A stretch of DNA of 34,623 nt from contig NZ_SLYW01000019.1 in NCBI RefSeq assembly GCF_004343585.1, forward strand, positions 1 through 34,623. The letters run 5' to 3'. Below are positions 16,089 through 25,383 of this stretch, one piece after another. A program made the translations under genes and the position numbers. Within the stretch, counting starts at the first letter, position 1, and each line of letters opens with the position of its first letter. Source of the stretch: Neorhizobium sp. JUb45 (GTDB taxonomy: Bacteria > Pseudomonadota > Alphaproteobacteria > Rhizobiales > Rhizobiaceae). The notes below the pieces were generated by a model. That model searched no databases, was not told where the DNA came from, and saw nothing but the letters and a program-made list of their open reading frames with translations.

Positions 16089-18152
16089 ATGGGTCGTGTT
16101 GAGCATTGGCTATTGTCCGTCACAGACTGCGTCGGTACGATGCTGTTGGCCTTCCTCGTCATCCTGTCGCTTGCGGGTTTCTCGCCGGTCTGTGCACAGG
16201 AACTGCCGCCGCAAACACCGGCTTCGCCAGCCAGAACCACGGAGCAGAAGGTCGATGACCTCATAAATCTGCTGGGGCAGGCGGATGTTCGCGCGCTCCT
16301 TCAGGAGAAACTCTCGGCCGCATCGCCGGATACCGCGGCATCGGCAAGCCAGTTGAGCGATCTCGATCAATGGGCCAGCCGCAGGCGGGATCACATCGCC
16401 CGCATCATGGCGCGCCTGCCGGATCTTCCAGTCGAACTCGGTTCCGCCCTGTCGACGCTGGAGCGGGAGATCGATGATTATGGCCTGTCGCGATTTACCC
16501 TGAACCTCGCCCTTCTGTTCGGTGCCGGCCTTGCCGTCGGCTATGCCACGAGGGTGGTAACCGCTGCGCGCCATGCCCGCGAGCGGGATGGTGATGCGGG
16601 CCAGTATCTGGTTGCAATCGCCTCACAAAAACTGCTGCCGGTGCTGGGATATGGCCTTGGCGTCACGGCCATGTTCTTTGCCATCCAGTGGTCGGAATTG
16701 CTGAGCGCCATTTTGCTGCCCTGGCTGGCAATCAGCGTCGCCGTTCCCGTGGTCGGTGCCGTGGTTGATCTGCTGCGCCATATAGACGGCGAGCGCAACA
16801 GCAGACGCAGAGACTACTGGATCATTCGTTTCGGGCGTCTGCTGGCGGTCGGGCTGATCTTCTGGGCATTCTTGCGCACCTTGGGCAATCTGGGCGTGCC
16901 CGGTCAGTCGGTCGGACTGATTTCGTCGTGCATGGCGGCCCTGCTGTTGCTGCTTGCCGTCGTCAATATCTGGGTGCGTCCCGGTGTCGAGCGCAATTTC
17001 GAGCGTAAGCGACCGGTCGATGTGGCGCTGACCTTCTATCTGGCCTTGCTTTTCAGTCTCTGGATCGCCGGTGCCGGTGTGCTGTTCTGGATCGGATTTT
17101 ATGCCCTTGTCCTGCCGGCTGCTACCGGCACGCTCAGCGCGGCGGCACACAGGGTCGCGGTCGACCTTGCCGGCTATAGGGAAGACGATCTGCGTGCGGT
17201 TTTGGTGGGGCGCGGCGTCCGGCTTTTTCTTCTTGCGGCCGCCATCCTCTGGCTCATCTATCTCGTGCGTTCCTACCCGAATGCCTTGCCGGATGGCGCC
17301 GTCGCAACCTCGGTGATCGTCGGTTTGCTGCATGGCCTTCTCGTTCTTCTTCTGGCCGATTTCGCCTGGATCGGCATCAAGTCGGTCATTGCCGGCCGAC
17401 TGGAAGCTGGAGGCGCTCTGCCGGAACAGGACGACCGGCTGCGGACGGTTCTTCCGATCCTGCGCAACATGCTGGGCATCCTGATCGGCGCCGTCGCCAT
17501 CATGACGGTCCTGTCCGAACTCGGGGTCGATATCGGGCCGCTGCTTGCCAGCGCCGGGATATTCGGTATCGCGATCGGCTTCGGATCACAGACGTTGGTC
17601 AAGGATATCATCAGCGGTGTCTTCTTCATGGTCGACGATGCATTTCGCGTCGGAGAGTACATTCAGAGCGGTTCCTATCGCGGCACCGTCGAGTCCTTCA
17701 GCGTCCGCTCGGTCAAGCTCAGGCACCATCGCGGCCCGATCTTCACTGTGCCCTTCGGGACGCTTGGCGCGGTCGAAAACATGAGCCGTGACTGGTCGAT
17801 CGACAAGTTCATGGTGACGGTCGGTTTCGACACCAGCATCGCCAGGGTCAAATCCATCACGAAGGAGATCGGCAAGGTCCTGCAGGACGATCCGGAATTC
17901 GGCCCCCTGCTGCTCGAGACGGTGAAGCTGAAAGGTGTCGAGCAATTCGGCGAATACGGCATGACGCTCGGCTTCGGCATGAAGCTGAAACCGACGGGCC
18001 TGCAATCGATGATCCGCCGCAGGGCCTTTGCCATGTTGAAGGATGCGTTCGAGCAGAACGGGATCGAATTCGCCACCATGGCCGGAGCCGGCCCTGGCAA
18101 ACCAAAGGCACATACGCCCCAAGAGACGGCGCCACCGGAGCCTGAAGTGTGA
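16089..18152 (+). CDS. Large MscS-family mechanosensitive channel (YbiO-like)
   Basis: A 687-residue membrane protein, far longer than MscS (286) and similar in layout to the YbiO/YnaI group. A signal peptide (about 8-37, ending VCAQ) precedes a periplasmic coiled region (about 45-130). About 8-9 additional helices come next. The conserved pore module (about 470-560) contains LLASAGIFGIAIGFGSQTLVKDI, the TM3 gating helix, then FFMVDDAFRVGEYI. The cytoplasmic beta and alpha/beta vestibule follows to about 665, with a Pro-rich tail. Such channels release solutes on hypo-osmotic shock. GGGAG precedes ATG 16089. It converges on the Ntn-hydrolase gene and appears monocistronic. Confidence 0.9.
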   Translation: MGRVEHWLLSVTDCVGTMLLAFLVILSLAGFSPVCAQELPPQTPASPARTTEQKVDDLINLLGQADVRALLQEKLSAASPDTAASASQLSDLDQWASRRRDHIARIMARLPDLPVELGSALSTLEREIDDYGLSRFTLNLALLFGAGLAVGYATRVVTAARHARERDGDAGQYLVAIASQKLLPVLGYGLGVTAMFFAIQWSELLSAILLPWLAISVAVPVVGAVVDLLRHIDGERNSRRRDYWIIRFGRLLAVGLIFWAFLRTLGNLGVPGQSVGLISSCMAALLLLLAVVNIWVRPGVERNFERKRPVDVALTFYLALLFSLWIAGAGVLFWIGFYALVLPAATGTLSAAAHRVAVDLAGYREDDLRAVLVGRGVRLFLLAAAILWLIYLVRSYPNALPDGAVATSVIVGLLHGLLVLLLADFAWIGIKSVIAGRLEAGGALPEQDDRLRTVLPILRNMLGILIGAVAIMTVLSELGVDIGPLLASAGIFGIAIGFGSQTLVKDIISGVFFMVDDAFRVGEYIQSGSYRGTVESFSVRSVKLRHHRGPIFTVPFGTLGAVENMSRDWSIDKFMVTVGFDTSIARVKSITKEIGKVLQDDPEFGPLLLETVKLKGVEQFGEYGMTLGFGMKLKPTGLQSMIRRRAFAMLKDAFEQNGIEFATMAGAGPGKPKAHTPQETAPPEPEV

Positions 18153-18289
18153 CGCGTGCCTATCTGTCTGTCTGTTGCGAAGGCTTCACACAACGATCGT
18201 AAGTTGCCGGTACGTCGCCTCGAGGCCTCCATGAGCTTGTGAACGGCATATCGTTCAGGAAGACAGCACAAGGACACTGACTCCCGACT

Positions 18290-19876
18290 TCAGGTGCCGA
18301 GTGCCATTCCGTCCTTTCGACTGTCTGAGCCACCTTCAAGATAGCCGTTGGAGATACGGATCGCCTGGCTGCCACCAATCGGGCTTGTGACGATCTTCAG
18401 GACATGGCCGCGTGCCTCCAGTTCAGCGCGGATCTCTGGCGCGATGGTCGGTTCGACTTCCAGCACGCCGCCAAAGCCGAAGCTGCGCGGCACGTCCATA
18501 GCCTCCTGGAGGCCGAGTCCGAAGTCGATGACGCCGGACAGGAAGGCGGCATGCCCGGCTGCCTGATAATGCCCGCCCATCACGCCAAAAGGCATCAGCG
18601 TCTTGCCGTCCTTCGTCACCATGCCCGGAATGATCGTGTGCATGGGGCGTTTCATCGGGCCGATCGCGTTCGGATGACCTTCGATCAGCCGGAAGGAGGC
18701 GCCGCGGCTGTGGAAGAGCACGCCGGTCGCCGGATCCAGACGGGTCGAGCCGAAGGCATGAAAAATCGAGTTGATGAACGAGATGGCGTTGCCTTGCGCA
18801 TCCACCACGCAGAGATAGATGGTGTCTTTGTGTTCCGGTTCATTCCATAGGACCGGCGCAAGTGCTTTTTTCATGTCGATGCGCGCACGCAGTGTCGCGA
18901 TCACGTCGTCGGAGAGCAGCTTTTCGGCAACGCCCGGGCAGTGGTCAGGATCGGCGAGCAGCGCATCGCGGTGGTGATAGGCGATCTTGGTTGCTTCCGC
19001 ATGCAGGTGGATGCGATCGGCATCGCTCATGGCGGCGATATCGAAACCCTCGATGATCTTGAGAATGAGGAGTGCGGCGAGGCCCTGGCCGTTGGGCGGG
19101 CATTCGTGCACGTCGTAGCCGCGATAATTGGCGCTGACCGGTTCAACCCAGTGCGCGGCGTCCTTGCCGGCGGCAAAGTCTTCCACCGTGTGCAGGCCGC
19201 CGAGGGAATTCAGATGCGCGACCATCCTGGCGGCGGTTTCGCCCTCATAGAAGCCGGCCGCACCCTTGGCGGCGATCTCTTCCAGACGGTCTGCCAGCAG
19301 CGGCTGGCGGATGATTTCGCCGGCGACCGGGGCTCGGCCGTTGGGGAGGAAGATAGCGGCGGCGTTGGCATCACCACCGATGATCTTTTTGTTGCCGGCC
19401 CAGTCCATGGCGACACGCGGGGTCACGACGAAGCCGTTGCGGGCATAGCCAATGGCGCGCATGAAAAGGCGCTCCAGCGGCAGCGAGCCGTGATCGGCAT
19501 GCAGGCGGCACCATGCGGAAATGGCGCCGGGCACGGTGATTGCATGCGGGCTGGTTTGTGGAATTTCGCCTGACAGGCCGAGTTCGGCCAGTTTTGCCAC
19601 GGATGCCGCTGCCGGTGCGCGGCCGGAACCGTTGAGCGCCTTCACCTTTTCGCCGGCCGGGGCAAAGAGCGCAAAACAATCGCCGCCGATGCCGGTCATC
19701 AGCGGGTCCACGACGCACTGGACCGAAACCGCGGCGATCGCCGCATCCACGGCATTGCCGCCATCCTGCAGGATTTCCAAGCCGGCTGCGGTGGTCAGCG
19801 GGTGGGAGGTGGCGATCATGGCTTCGGTGGAGAGCGTCGACGGGCGTCGCGCGGAAAAGAAATCAAAATGTGACAT
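18290..19876 (-). CDS. Gamma-glutamyltransferase-family Ntn hydrolase, cytoplasmic, substrate uncertain
   Basis: A 528-residue protein with the full GGT fold, including DGGNAVDAAIA (38-48), MTGIGGDCF (60-68) and the autocleavage nucleophile T352 in HKDTIYLCVVD. Three points separate it from true GGT. There is no signal peptide. The substrate Arg lies in NGSGRAP (R86) instead of the RExAP motif. The oxyanion SS pair is replaced in KRPMHTIIPG. These traits fit the YwrD / cephalosporin-acylase-like / oxamate-amidohydrolase (HpxW-type) branch. It overlaps the ABC ATPase gene by 14 bp as last gene of the peptide-importer operon, so it likely cleaves the imported amide or gamma-glutamyl compound inside the cell. 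Confidence 0.85.
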   Translation of the reverse strand: MSHFDFFSARRPSTLSTEAMIATSHPLTTAAGLEILQDGGNAVDAAIAAVSVQCVVDPLMTGIGGDCFALFAPAGEKVKALNGSGRAPAAASVAKLAELGLSGEIPQTSPHAITVPGAISAWCRLHADHGSLPLERLFMRAIGYARNGFVVTPRVAMDWAGNKKIIGGDANAAAIFLPNGRAPVAGEIIRQPLLADRLEEIAAKGAAGFYEGETAARMVAHLNSLGGLHTVEDFAAGKDAAHWVEPVSANYRGYDVHECPPNGQGLAALLILKIIEGFDIAAMSDADRIHLHAEATKIAYHHRDALLADPDHCPGVAEKLLSDDVIATLRARIDMKKALAPVLWNEPEHKDTIYLCVVDAQGNAISFINSIFHAFGSTRLDPATGVLFHSRGASFRLIEGHPNAIGPMKRPMHTIIPGMVTKDGKTLMPFGVMGGHYQAAGHAAFLSGVIDFGLGLQEAMDVPRSFGFGGVLEVEPTIAPEIRAELEARGHVLKIVTSPIGGSQAIRISNGYLEGGSDSRKDGMALGT

Positions 19877-20909
19877 GCCGTTCCTTGATGCCCTCAGGCG
19901 ATATGTTTGACATTGCGAATGGGTGATAACAGGCGACGGCCCGGTCCTGTCCCTGCCGGGTCAATGCGGGATCATTGGCCAGACAGTCCGATTGCGCAAC
20001 CGTGCAGCGGCCGGAAAAGCGGCAACCGGGCGGCAAATCGAGCGGGCTTGGGATCTCGCCCGGCAGCGGATCGGAGATCGGCTCGAAGAATTCCGGCGCC
20101 GAGTGGCGTAGGGCCTTGGAGTAGGGATGCGCCGGGTTGTCAAGCACCGCCTGCGTCGGCCCGGTCTCGACGATGCGACCGAGATACATGATCGCGATCT
20201 CCTCGCAAAGATAGCTCGCCACGCCGAGATCATGGGTGATGAAGATCAGCGTCAGGCCCATGTCTTTTTGCAGTTTGCGCAGAAGATTGAGGAGCTGCGC
20301 CTGGGTAGAGACGTCGAGGCCGGAGACGGCTTCGTCGGCGACCAGAACGGTCGGGTTGGAGGCAAGCGCACGGGCGATCGCCACGCGACGGATCTGGCCG
20401 CCGGACATGGCCGCGGGATAACGTGCGGCGACATCGGCTGCGAGGCCGACGCGGGCGAGAAGCGCGTTCGTCCGTTGCGGGATTTCGGCCTCCGGGCAGA
20501 TGCCGAAATGGCGCAGCGGCTCGGCAATCAGCTGGCCGACGGTCATGCGCGGATTGAGCGAGCCGCGCGCATCCTGATAGACCATCGCCACGTCGCGGGC
20601 GAAATCGGGACCAGCGTCACGCATCTGGTTGACCGAACGGCCACGATAGAGGGCCAGTCCCTGCGTCGGTTCGGTGAGGCCCAGCAGCACGCGCAGAAGT
20701 GTGGATTTTCCCGATCCGCTTTCACCGACCAGCGCCATGCTGGCGCCCTGATCGATGCGCAGGCGCACGCCGTCGAGCGCGGCCAGCTTGCGCCTGCTGC
20801 GTTTGAGAAAGCCCTCGGACTTTGTGACCTCATAGACCTTCTCGACATCGAGAAGCTCGAAAAGTGCCTCGCGCTCGGTCGCAACCCTTTCATTCGCCGG
20901 ATCGATCAT
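19863..20909 (-). CDS. Peptide/nickel-type ABC transporter ATPase (DppF/OppF-like)
   Basis: A 348-residue nucleotide-binding subunit with ATG 20909 chosen because it overlaps the upstream stop (ATGA); starts at 20918 and 20933 are possible. Walker A GESGSGKST (about 62-70), Q-loop VYQDARGSLNP, signature MSGGQIRRVAIARAL, Walker B VLVADEA and the switch His in FITHDLG are all present. The C-terminal oligopeptide-transporter domain has the GCRFSGRCTVAQSDC cysteine motif. It forms a heterodimer with the next ATPase to energise import by the DppB/C-like permease. The stretch EVTKSEGFLKRSRRKLAALDGV is the usual insert in DppF-type proteins. Confidence 0.92.
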   Translation of the reverse strand: MIDPANERVATEREALFELLDVEKVYEVTKSEGFLKRSRRKLAALDGVRLRIDQGASMALVGESGSGKSTLLRVLLGLTEPTQGLALYRGRSVNQMRDAGPDFARDVAMVYQDARGSLNPRMTVGQLIAEPLRHFGICPEAEIPQRTNALLARVGLAADVAARYPAAMSGGQIRRVAIARALASNPTVLVADEAVSGLDVSTQAQLLNLLRKLQKDMGLTLIFITHDLGVASYLCEEIAIMYLGRIVETGPTQAVLDNPAHPYSKALRHSAPEFFEPISDPLPGEIPSPLDLPPGCRFSGRCTVAQSDCLANDPALTRQGQDRAVACYHPFAMSNISPEGIKERHVTF

Positions 20910-21862
20910 CGCGTCCATTCCGGGTTCCAGCATGCGAGTGCACGTCCTTGTGTTTCGACAAGCGGCGGGCGCTCATCGGCGCAGCGCGCTTGTGCCCTCG
21001 GACAGCGGGTGGAGAAACGACAGCCGGCGGGCATGGCCTCATAGGGCGGCACGCTGCCTTCCGGCGGATCGAGGTTTTGTGTGCCGATCTCGACAACGCA
21101 GGATTTGAGTAGCCGCGTATAGGGATGCTTCGGATCTCGCAGCACGACATCGCAGCGCCCCGCCTCCATAACCTGACCGGCATAGAGGACCACGATACGG
21201 TCGCAGGACTGGCTGGCAAGCGCCAGATCGTGAAGCACAAAAATGCAGCTGGCGCCGCGCGTCTTCGTCTGGTCGAGGATGAGGCGGATGATCTGCGCCT
21301 GGATGGTGACGTCGAGCGCCGATGTCGGTTCGTCGGCGAAGAGAAGGTCGGGATTGCAGGCCAGCGCGATCGCCACCATCACCCGCTGCTGCATGCCGCC
21401 GGAAAGCTGATGCGGATAGGCCGACATGCGGGCAGCCGCATCGTTGATGCCGACGTTTTCGAGCAGTTCGACGGCTCTTGTCTGTGCCGTCTTGCGGGAG
21501 AGACCGAGATTGCGGCGCAGGACCGAGGCCAGCTGGCTGCCGACGGTATAACAGGGATTGAGTGCCGAGCCGGCATCCTGAAACACCATGGAGAGGCGTT
21601 TTCCACGCAGCTTGCCCCACTGTTTTTCCGTCAGGCCGACAAGGTTATCGATGCCGTCGAAGCGAGCTTCGCCTTCGATGACGGCGTCACCCTTGTCGAT
21701 CAGGCCCATCAGGGCAACGGCGATGGTGGATTTGCCGGCGCCGCTTTCGCCGACCAGCGCCACCGTCTCGCCGCGGCCGATGGTGAGCGACACGTCGTCG
21801 AGGATGCGTTTCGTGCCGCGGTGGAGCGTCAGGCCGCGGACATCGAGAAGCGGTGCGGTCAT
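20906..21862 (-). CDS. Peptide/nickel-type ABC transporter ATPase (DppD/OppD-like)
   Basis: A 318-residue ATPase starting at ATG 21862 (MTAPLLDVRGLTL), overlapping the permease stop by ATGA. The frame stays open upstream to 22375 but that stretch is antiparallel shadow over the permease gene. Walker A GESGAGKST (about 36-44), Q-loop VFQDAGSALNPCYTVG, signature LSGGMQQRVMVAIAL, Walker B LLFADEPTSALD and H-loop VLHDLA are intact. The C-terminal GCRFSTRCPRAQARC segment is the cysteine motif typical of the OppD/DppD group. It is the fourth gene of the six-gene importer operon. Confidence 0.92.
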   Translation of the reverse strand: MTAPLLDVRGLTLHRGTKRILDDVSLTIGRGETVALVGESGAGKSTIAVALMGLIDKGDAVIEGEARFDGIDNLVGLTEKQWGKLRGKRLSMVFQDAGSALNPCYTVGSQLASVLRRNLGLSRKTAQTRAVELLENVGINDAAARMSAYPHQLSGGMQQRVMVAIALACNPDLLFADEPTSALDVTIQAQIIRLILDQTKTRGASCIFVLHDLALASQSCDRIVVLYAGQVMEAGRCDVVLRDPKHPYTRLLKSCVVEIGTQNLDPPEGSVPPYEAMPAGCRFSTRCPRAQARCADERPPLVETQGRALACWNPEWTR

Positions 21863-22749
21863 CGGCCTGTCCTCAGCTTGGGGTCGAATTCCTCGCGCAT
21901 CGCATCGCCGACGATCGACAATGCGATGAGCAGCAGCGCCAGTGCCAGGCCGGGCATGCCGGACATCCAGGCCGCGAAGCTGACGAAGCTTCTGCCCTCG
22001 GCGATCATCAGCCCCCAGTCGGGCGTCGGCGGGGTAACGCCGATGCCGAGAAAGGAAAGGGAGGAAGAAACGAGGATGGCTTCCGAGATGCGGATCGTGA
22101 CCTGCACCAAGAGCGGAAACAGCACATTGGGCAGGATGTGACGGCGGATGACGGTGAACCGCGGAATGCTCATCAGTCCGGCGGCCTCGACAAAGAGCTG
22201 CACCTTCACCTGCAACACGTCGGAACGGACGGTGCGGGCAAAGGGGCCGATCAGCGAGAGCGCCACCGCGATGATGACCTTGTCGACGCCCTGTCCAAGG
22301 ATGGCGATGAAGGCGACGGCAAGGATGAGCGAGGGAAGCGCGAGGATAGAATCGATGACGCGCAGAAGGATCCATTCGGTCTTGCCCGAAGCAAGACCCG
22401 CTGCAACACCGAGCACGAGGCCACCGATCGCACCGAGCGCGACCGAACAGAGGCCGATCAGAAGAGCATAGCGCGTGCCGTGGATGATGCGGCTCAATAT
22501 GTCCTGGCCGTAGCTGTCGGTACCGAGAAGATGGACACTGTCGGGCGGCGCCATCATCGCCTCGATCGATTGCGCCACCGGATCGAAGGGGGCGAGCTGC
22601 GGCGCGAAGATGGCGCAGAGCGCGAAGCCGAAGGTGATGGCGAGCGCCATGGTGAAGAAGGGACGGCGCAGGAACATGCTTTTCCGGGTCATGCCGGAGC
22701 GGCGGAGCCGGGCTGCCGCGATAGGTGTCGTGGTGCCGTTGATTGCCAT
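21859..22749 (-). CDS. Peptide/nickel-type ABC transporter permease (DppC-like)
   Basis: A 296-residue inner-membrane protein. The extended N-terminal region with FFTMALAITFGFALCAIFAPQLAPFDP (first helix about 34-56) and the 'HLLGTDSYGQDILSRIIHGTR' motif (about 84-104) are hallmarks of DppC. Five further helices and the cytoplasmic EAA-like loop (EAAGLMSIPRFTVIRRHILPN, about 195-215) follow. It overlaps both neighbours by ATGA. It pairs with the DppB-like subunit to form the translocation path. Confidence 0.92.
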   Translation of the reverse strand: MAINGTTTPIAAARLRRSGMTRKSMFLRRPFFTMALAITFGFALCAIFAPQLAPFDPVAQSIEAMMAPPDSVHLLGTDSYGQDILSRIIHGTRYALLIGLCSVALGAIGGLVLGVAAGLASGKTEWILLRVIDSILALPSLILAVAFIAILGQGVDKVIIAVALSLIGPFARTVRSDVLQVKVQLFVEAAGLMSIPRFTVIRRHILPNVLFPLLVQVTIRISEAILVSSSLSFLGIGVTPPTPDWGLMIAEGRSFVSFAAWMSGMPGLALALLLIALSIVGDAMREEFDPKLRTGR

Positions 22750-23696
22750 CAGCGTGGCCTCAATCTTGGATCAAGCAGCGGATAGGAGAGGTCCACCAGC
22801 AGGTTGATGACGATGAACAGAGTGGCCGTCAGCATGACGCCGGCCTGAACCAGCGTGTATTCGCGCCCGAGCACGGCATCCGTCAGCATCTGGCCGATGC
22901 CCGGCAGCGAGAAGACGGTTTCGGTCAGCACCGCGCCCTGCAGGATGCCGCCAAGTTGCAGGCCGATCATGGTGACGACCGGCATGGCGATATTGCGCAC
23001 CCCATGCACCCAGACGACCCGCCAGCGCGGCTCGCCTCGCGCCTTCGCAGCTGCGATGAAGGGCTGGTCCATGACGTCGATCAGCGATGAGCGCGTGACG
23101 CGGACGATCATGCCGATGAAATAGGTCGATAGCGTCAGTGCCGGCAGGGCCATGTGATACATGCCGAGCCAGAAATCCTGCCAGGGCGCCACGAAGCCCA
23201 TGACGGGAAAGATGCCGAACTGGACCGCGAGAAACCAGATGAGCACGATGCCGAGGAAGAAGGACGGGAAGGCGGAGCCGGTGAGGGCGAAGACGGCGAT
23301 CACCGTGTCCCAGATCGTGTCCTTGCGGATCGCGGAAATGACGCCCAGCGGAATGCCGACGACGATCGCCAGGACGATGGAACAGAAGGTGAGCGTCAGG
23401 GTGACAGGCAGGGCCTCGATGACGACGAAATTGAAGATGTCGGCGCGACTGACGAAGGAGGTCCCCCAGTCGCCGATCATGAAATTGCCGAGCCATGCCA
23501 GATACTGGACAAGGAACGGCCGATCCAGCCCGAGTTCGCGTTGCAGCGAATCGTAGCTTTCCTGCGAAAATTCCGAGCCCAGCATCAGCATGACCGGGTC
23601 GCCCGGCGCCAGCTTCAGCAGGCTGAAGCTGGCAACCGAAACGATGAACAGAACGACCGCAGTCTGAAAGATCTTTGCGGCGGACTGTGCGAGCAT
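22749..23696 (-). CDS. Peptide/nickel-type ABC transporter permease (DppB-like)
   Basis: A 315-residue permease with six hydrophobic helices. It starts with the DppB-type 'TAVVLFIVSVASFSLLKLAPGDPV' segment (about 12-36), the periplasmic SQESYDSLQRELGLDRPFLVQYL block, and later the EAA loop 'AAAKARGEPRWRVVWVHGVRN' (about 205-225). Both ends overlap the adjacent genes by ATGA, giving strict translational coupling with the binding protein upstream and the DppC-like gene downstream. Confidence 0.92.
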   Translation of the reverse strand: MLAQSAAKIFQTAVVLFIVSVASFSLLKLAPGDPVMLMLGSEFSQESYDSLQRELGLDRPFLVQYLAWLGNFMIGDWGTSFVSRADIFNFVVIEALPVTLTLTFCSIVLAIVVGIPLGVISAIRKDTIWDTVIAVFALTGSAFPSFFLGIVLIWFLAVQFGIFPVMGFVAPWQDFWLGMYHMALPALTLSTYFIGMIVRVTRSSLIDVMDQPFIAAAKARGEPRWRVVWVHGVRNIAMPVVTMIGLQLGGILQGAVLTETVFSLPGIGQMLTDAVLGREYTLVQAGVMLTATLFIVINLLVDLSYPLLDPRLRPR

Positions 23697-25321
23697 CAGG
23701 TGATGCTCACGCCATGCAGGTTCACGAGGTCGGCAGGAATATAGTTGAAGCCCTGCACTTTCTTGGAGAAGACCTTGTAGATCGGGATATGCGCAAGCAT
23801 TGCCACCGGCGCGTCATCCATGAGGATGTCCTCGGCCTTGTGATAGAGCTCTGCACGGGCAGGCACATCGATTGTGGTCGATGCTTCCGTGCAGAGCCGG
23901 TCGAACTCCGGACTGGACCAGCCCCAGTAATTCCAGGAGCCGCCCGTCTTGAATTCGGGAAAGATCGTCTCTTCCGGATCGAGGTCGGCGACCCAGTCGA
24001 AATCGAGCATTTCGAAATTGCCGTCCTTCATGCGCTGCACCCAGGCGGCGGGTTCCAGCAGCTCCAGCTTCACCTTGATGCCGATCTGCGCAAGCATCGG
24101 GGCGACGACCTGGGCGACACGGGTGCCGACCGGGCCGCGTTCGGCCATGATGTAGGTTATCTTGATTTCGCCCTGGTTCTTCGCCTTGGCGCGGAATTCC
24201 TTGGCCTTGGCGAGATCGAAGCGATGGCCGCGGTCCGTCTTGGCGATGTCGGGGTCGTAATAACCGGTCATGGGCGGCGAGATCGGACTGTAGGCCTGCT
24301 GGGCAAGGCCGAAATAGGCTTGCTTGACCAGCGTGTCGCGGTCGATGGCGAAGGCGACGGCGCGGCGCAGGTTGACGTCGTCGAACGGCGCCTTGCGGTT
24401 GTTCATACCGACATAGGTGTAGTTGCCCTCGATCTCACCATAGAGCGAAACCGTCGGGATCTTCTTCACCTGGTTGACGAGCTGCATCGGGCAATCGGTC
24501 ATGCCATCGATCTGGCCCGACACGAGGGCTGCAACCGCCGTGCTGGGCTCATCGATCAGCATGAAGGACGCCTTTTGCAGCTTCGGCATCCCCTTTTCGA
24601 AATAGTCCGGGTTGGCTTCCAGCTCGATGCTGTCATTGTCCTTCCAGCTGACGAACTTGAACGGGCCGGTGCCGACCGGATTGCGGCCGTAGTCCATGCC
24701 GTATTTCTGCACGGCCGCCGGGCTGACGATCGTGCCGGCGCGGCCGGTGGAGCCGGTGAGCGCTACGGGCAGGAAGGCATAGGGCTTGGTGAAGCGCAGG
24801 CGGATGGTGAGCGGATCGACGATCTCGATCGCCTCCAGCAGTTCCAGCTTCCAGGCGTGCGGGGAAGCGGGCTTGCCTTCCTTGACGCGCAGCAGCGAGA
24901 ACTTGACGGCCTCGGCATCGCAAGAGGTGCCGTCGTGGAATTTCACGCCCGGATGCAGCTTGAAGAGATGGGTCTTGGCGTCCTCCAAATCCCAGGAGGC
25001 GGCGAGATCCGGCTCGAAGCGCACCGCTTCGCCATCATAGGTCACCTTCAACAGGCCGTTGTGGATGTTGTTGATGATCTGAACGGCGGACAGGAAGAAG
25101 GTGAAATGCGGGTCGAGCGTATCGATATGCTTGATGGCCGCAATGCGGATATGTCCCTTCTGCTGGGCAAGGCTTTCGCCCGGCAGAAGCGTGGCGCCGG
25201 CGGCGGCCACAAGGCCAGCGCCCATGCCTTTCAGAAGTGTTCTTCGTCCAAGCTGGGCGCTTAGCCGGTCTTCGAGAATCTTGCGGTGGTCGGCGCTGGT
25301 CAGAATGTCCTTCTTCGTCAT
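23696..25321 (-). CDS. ABC transporter substrate-binding protein, family 5 (DppA/OppA-like)
   Basis: A 541-residue periplasmic binding protein. The leader has an unusually long n-region before the twin-arginine block LGRRTLLKG (R26-R27), then a hydrophobic core and cleavage near SLAQ (about 52), indicating Tat export. The family-5 body shows 'DTLDPHFTFF', 'YDGEAVRFEPDLAASWDL', 'KLHPGVKFHDGTSCDAEAVKFSL' and C-terminal 'LYHKAEDILMDDAPVAMLAH'. Members bind peptides, glutathione, opines or nickel chelates. The operon's terminal Ntn hydrolase points to an amide-containing substrate. AAGGGGAA stands just before the ATG. The gene starts only 62 bp after the DUF1348 gene of the cyanate operon, on the same strand, with no terminator visible between them. 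Confidence 0.92.
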   Translation of the reverse strand: MTKKDILTSADHRKILEDRLSAQLGRRTLLKGMGAGLVAAAGATLLPGESLAQQKGHIRIAAIKHIDTLDPHFTFFLSAVQIINNIHNGLLKVTYDGEAVRFEPDLAASWDLEDAKTHLFKLHPGVKFHDGTSCDAEAVKFSLLRVKEGKPASPHAWKLELLEAIEIVDPLTIRLRFTKPYAFLPVALTGSTGRAGTIVSPAAVQKYGMDYGRNPVGTGPFKFVSWKDNDSIELEANPDYFEKGMPKLQKASFMLIDEPSTAVAALVSGQIDGMTDCPMQLVNQVKKIPTVSLYGEIEGNYTYVGMNNRKAPFDDVNLRRAVAFAIDRDTLVKQAYFGLAQQAYSPISPPMTGYYDPDIAKTDRGHRFDLAKAKEFRAKAKNQGEIKITYIMAERGPVGTRVAQVVAPMLAQIGIKVKLELLEPAAWVQRMKDGNFEMLDFDWVADLDPEETIFPEFKTGGSWNYWGWSSPEFDRLCTEASTTIDVPARAELYHKAEDILMDDAPVAMLAHIPIYKVFSKKVQGFNYIPADLVNLHGVSIT

Positions 25322-25383
25322 CGAAGTTCCCCTTTTTTGTTTGTGGGTGGTCCAGCAGTGCGTCCGATCCGTTCCCCTTCCTC

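Noticed and set aside
18153..18289. Short CTGT repeats and GCCTCGAGGC as a terminator between the convergent MscS and Ntn-hydrolase genes
   Set aside because: The palindrome has no loop or T-run and the CTGT run is only three units; nothing convincing.
21863..22375. N-terminal extension of the DppD-like ATPase frame
   Set aside because: It runs over the DppC-like permease gene in another frame; the ATGA overlap at 21859-21862 gives the proper start.
23675..25264. A 529-codon open frame on the plus strand
   Set aside because: It is antisense to the ABC binding-protein gene, whose product has clear family motifs; the plus-strand product resembles nothing and arises from GC-rich codon bias.
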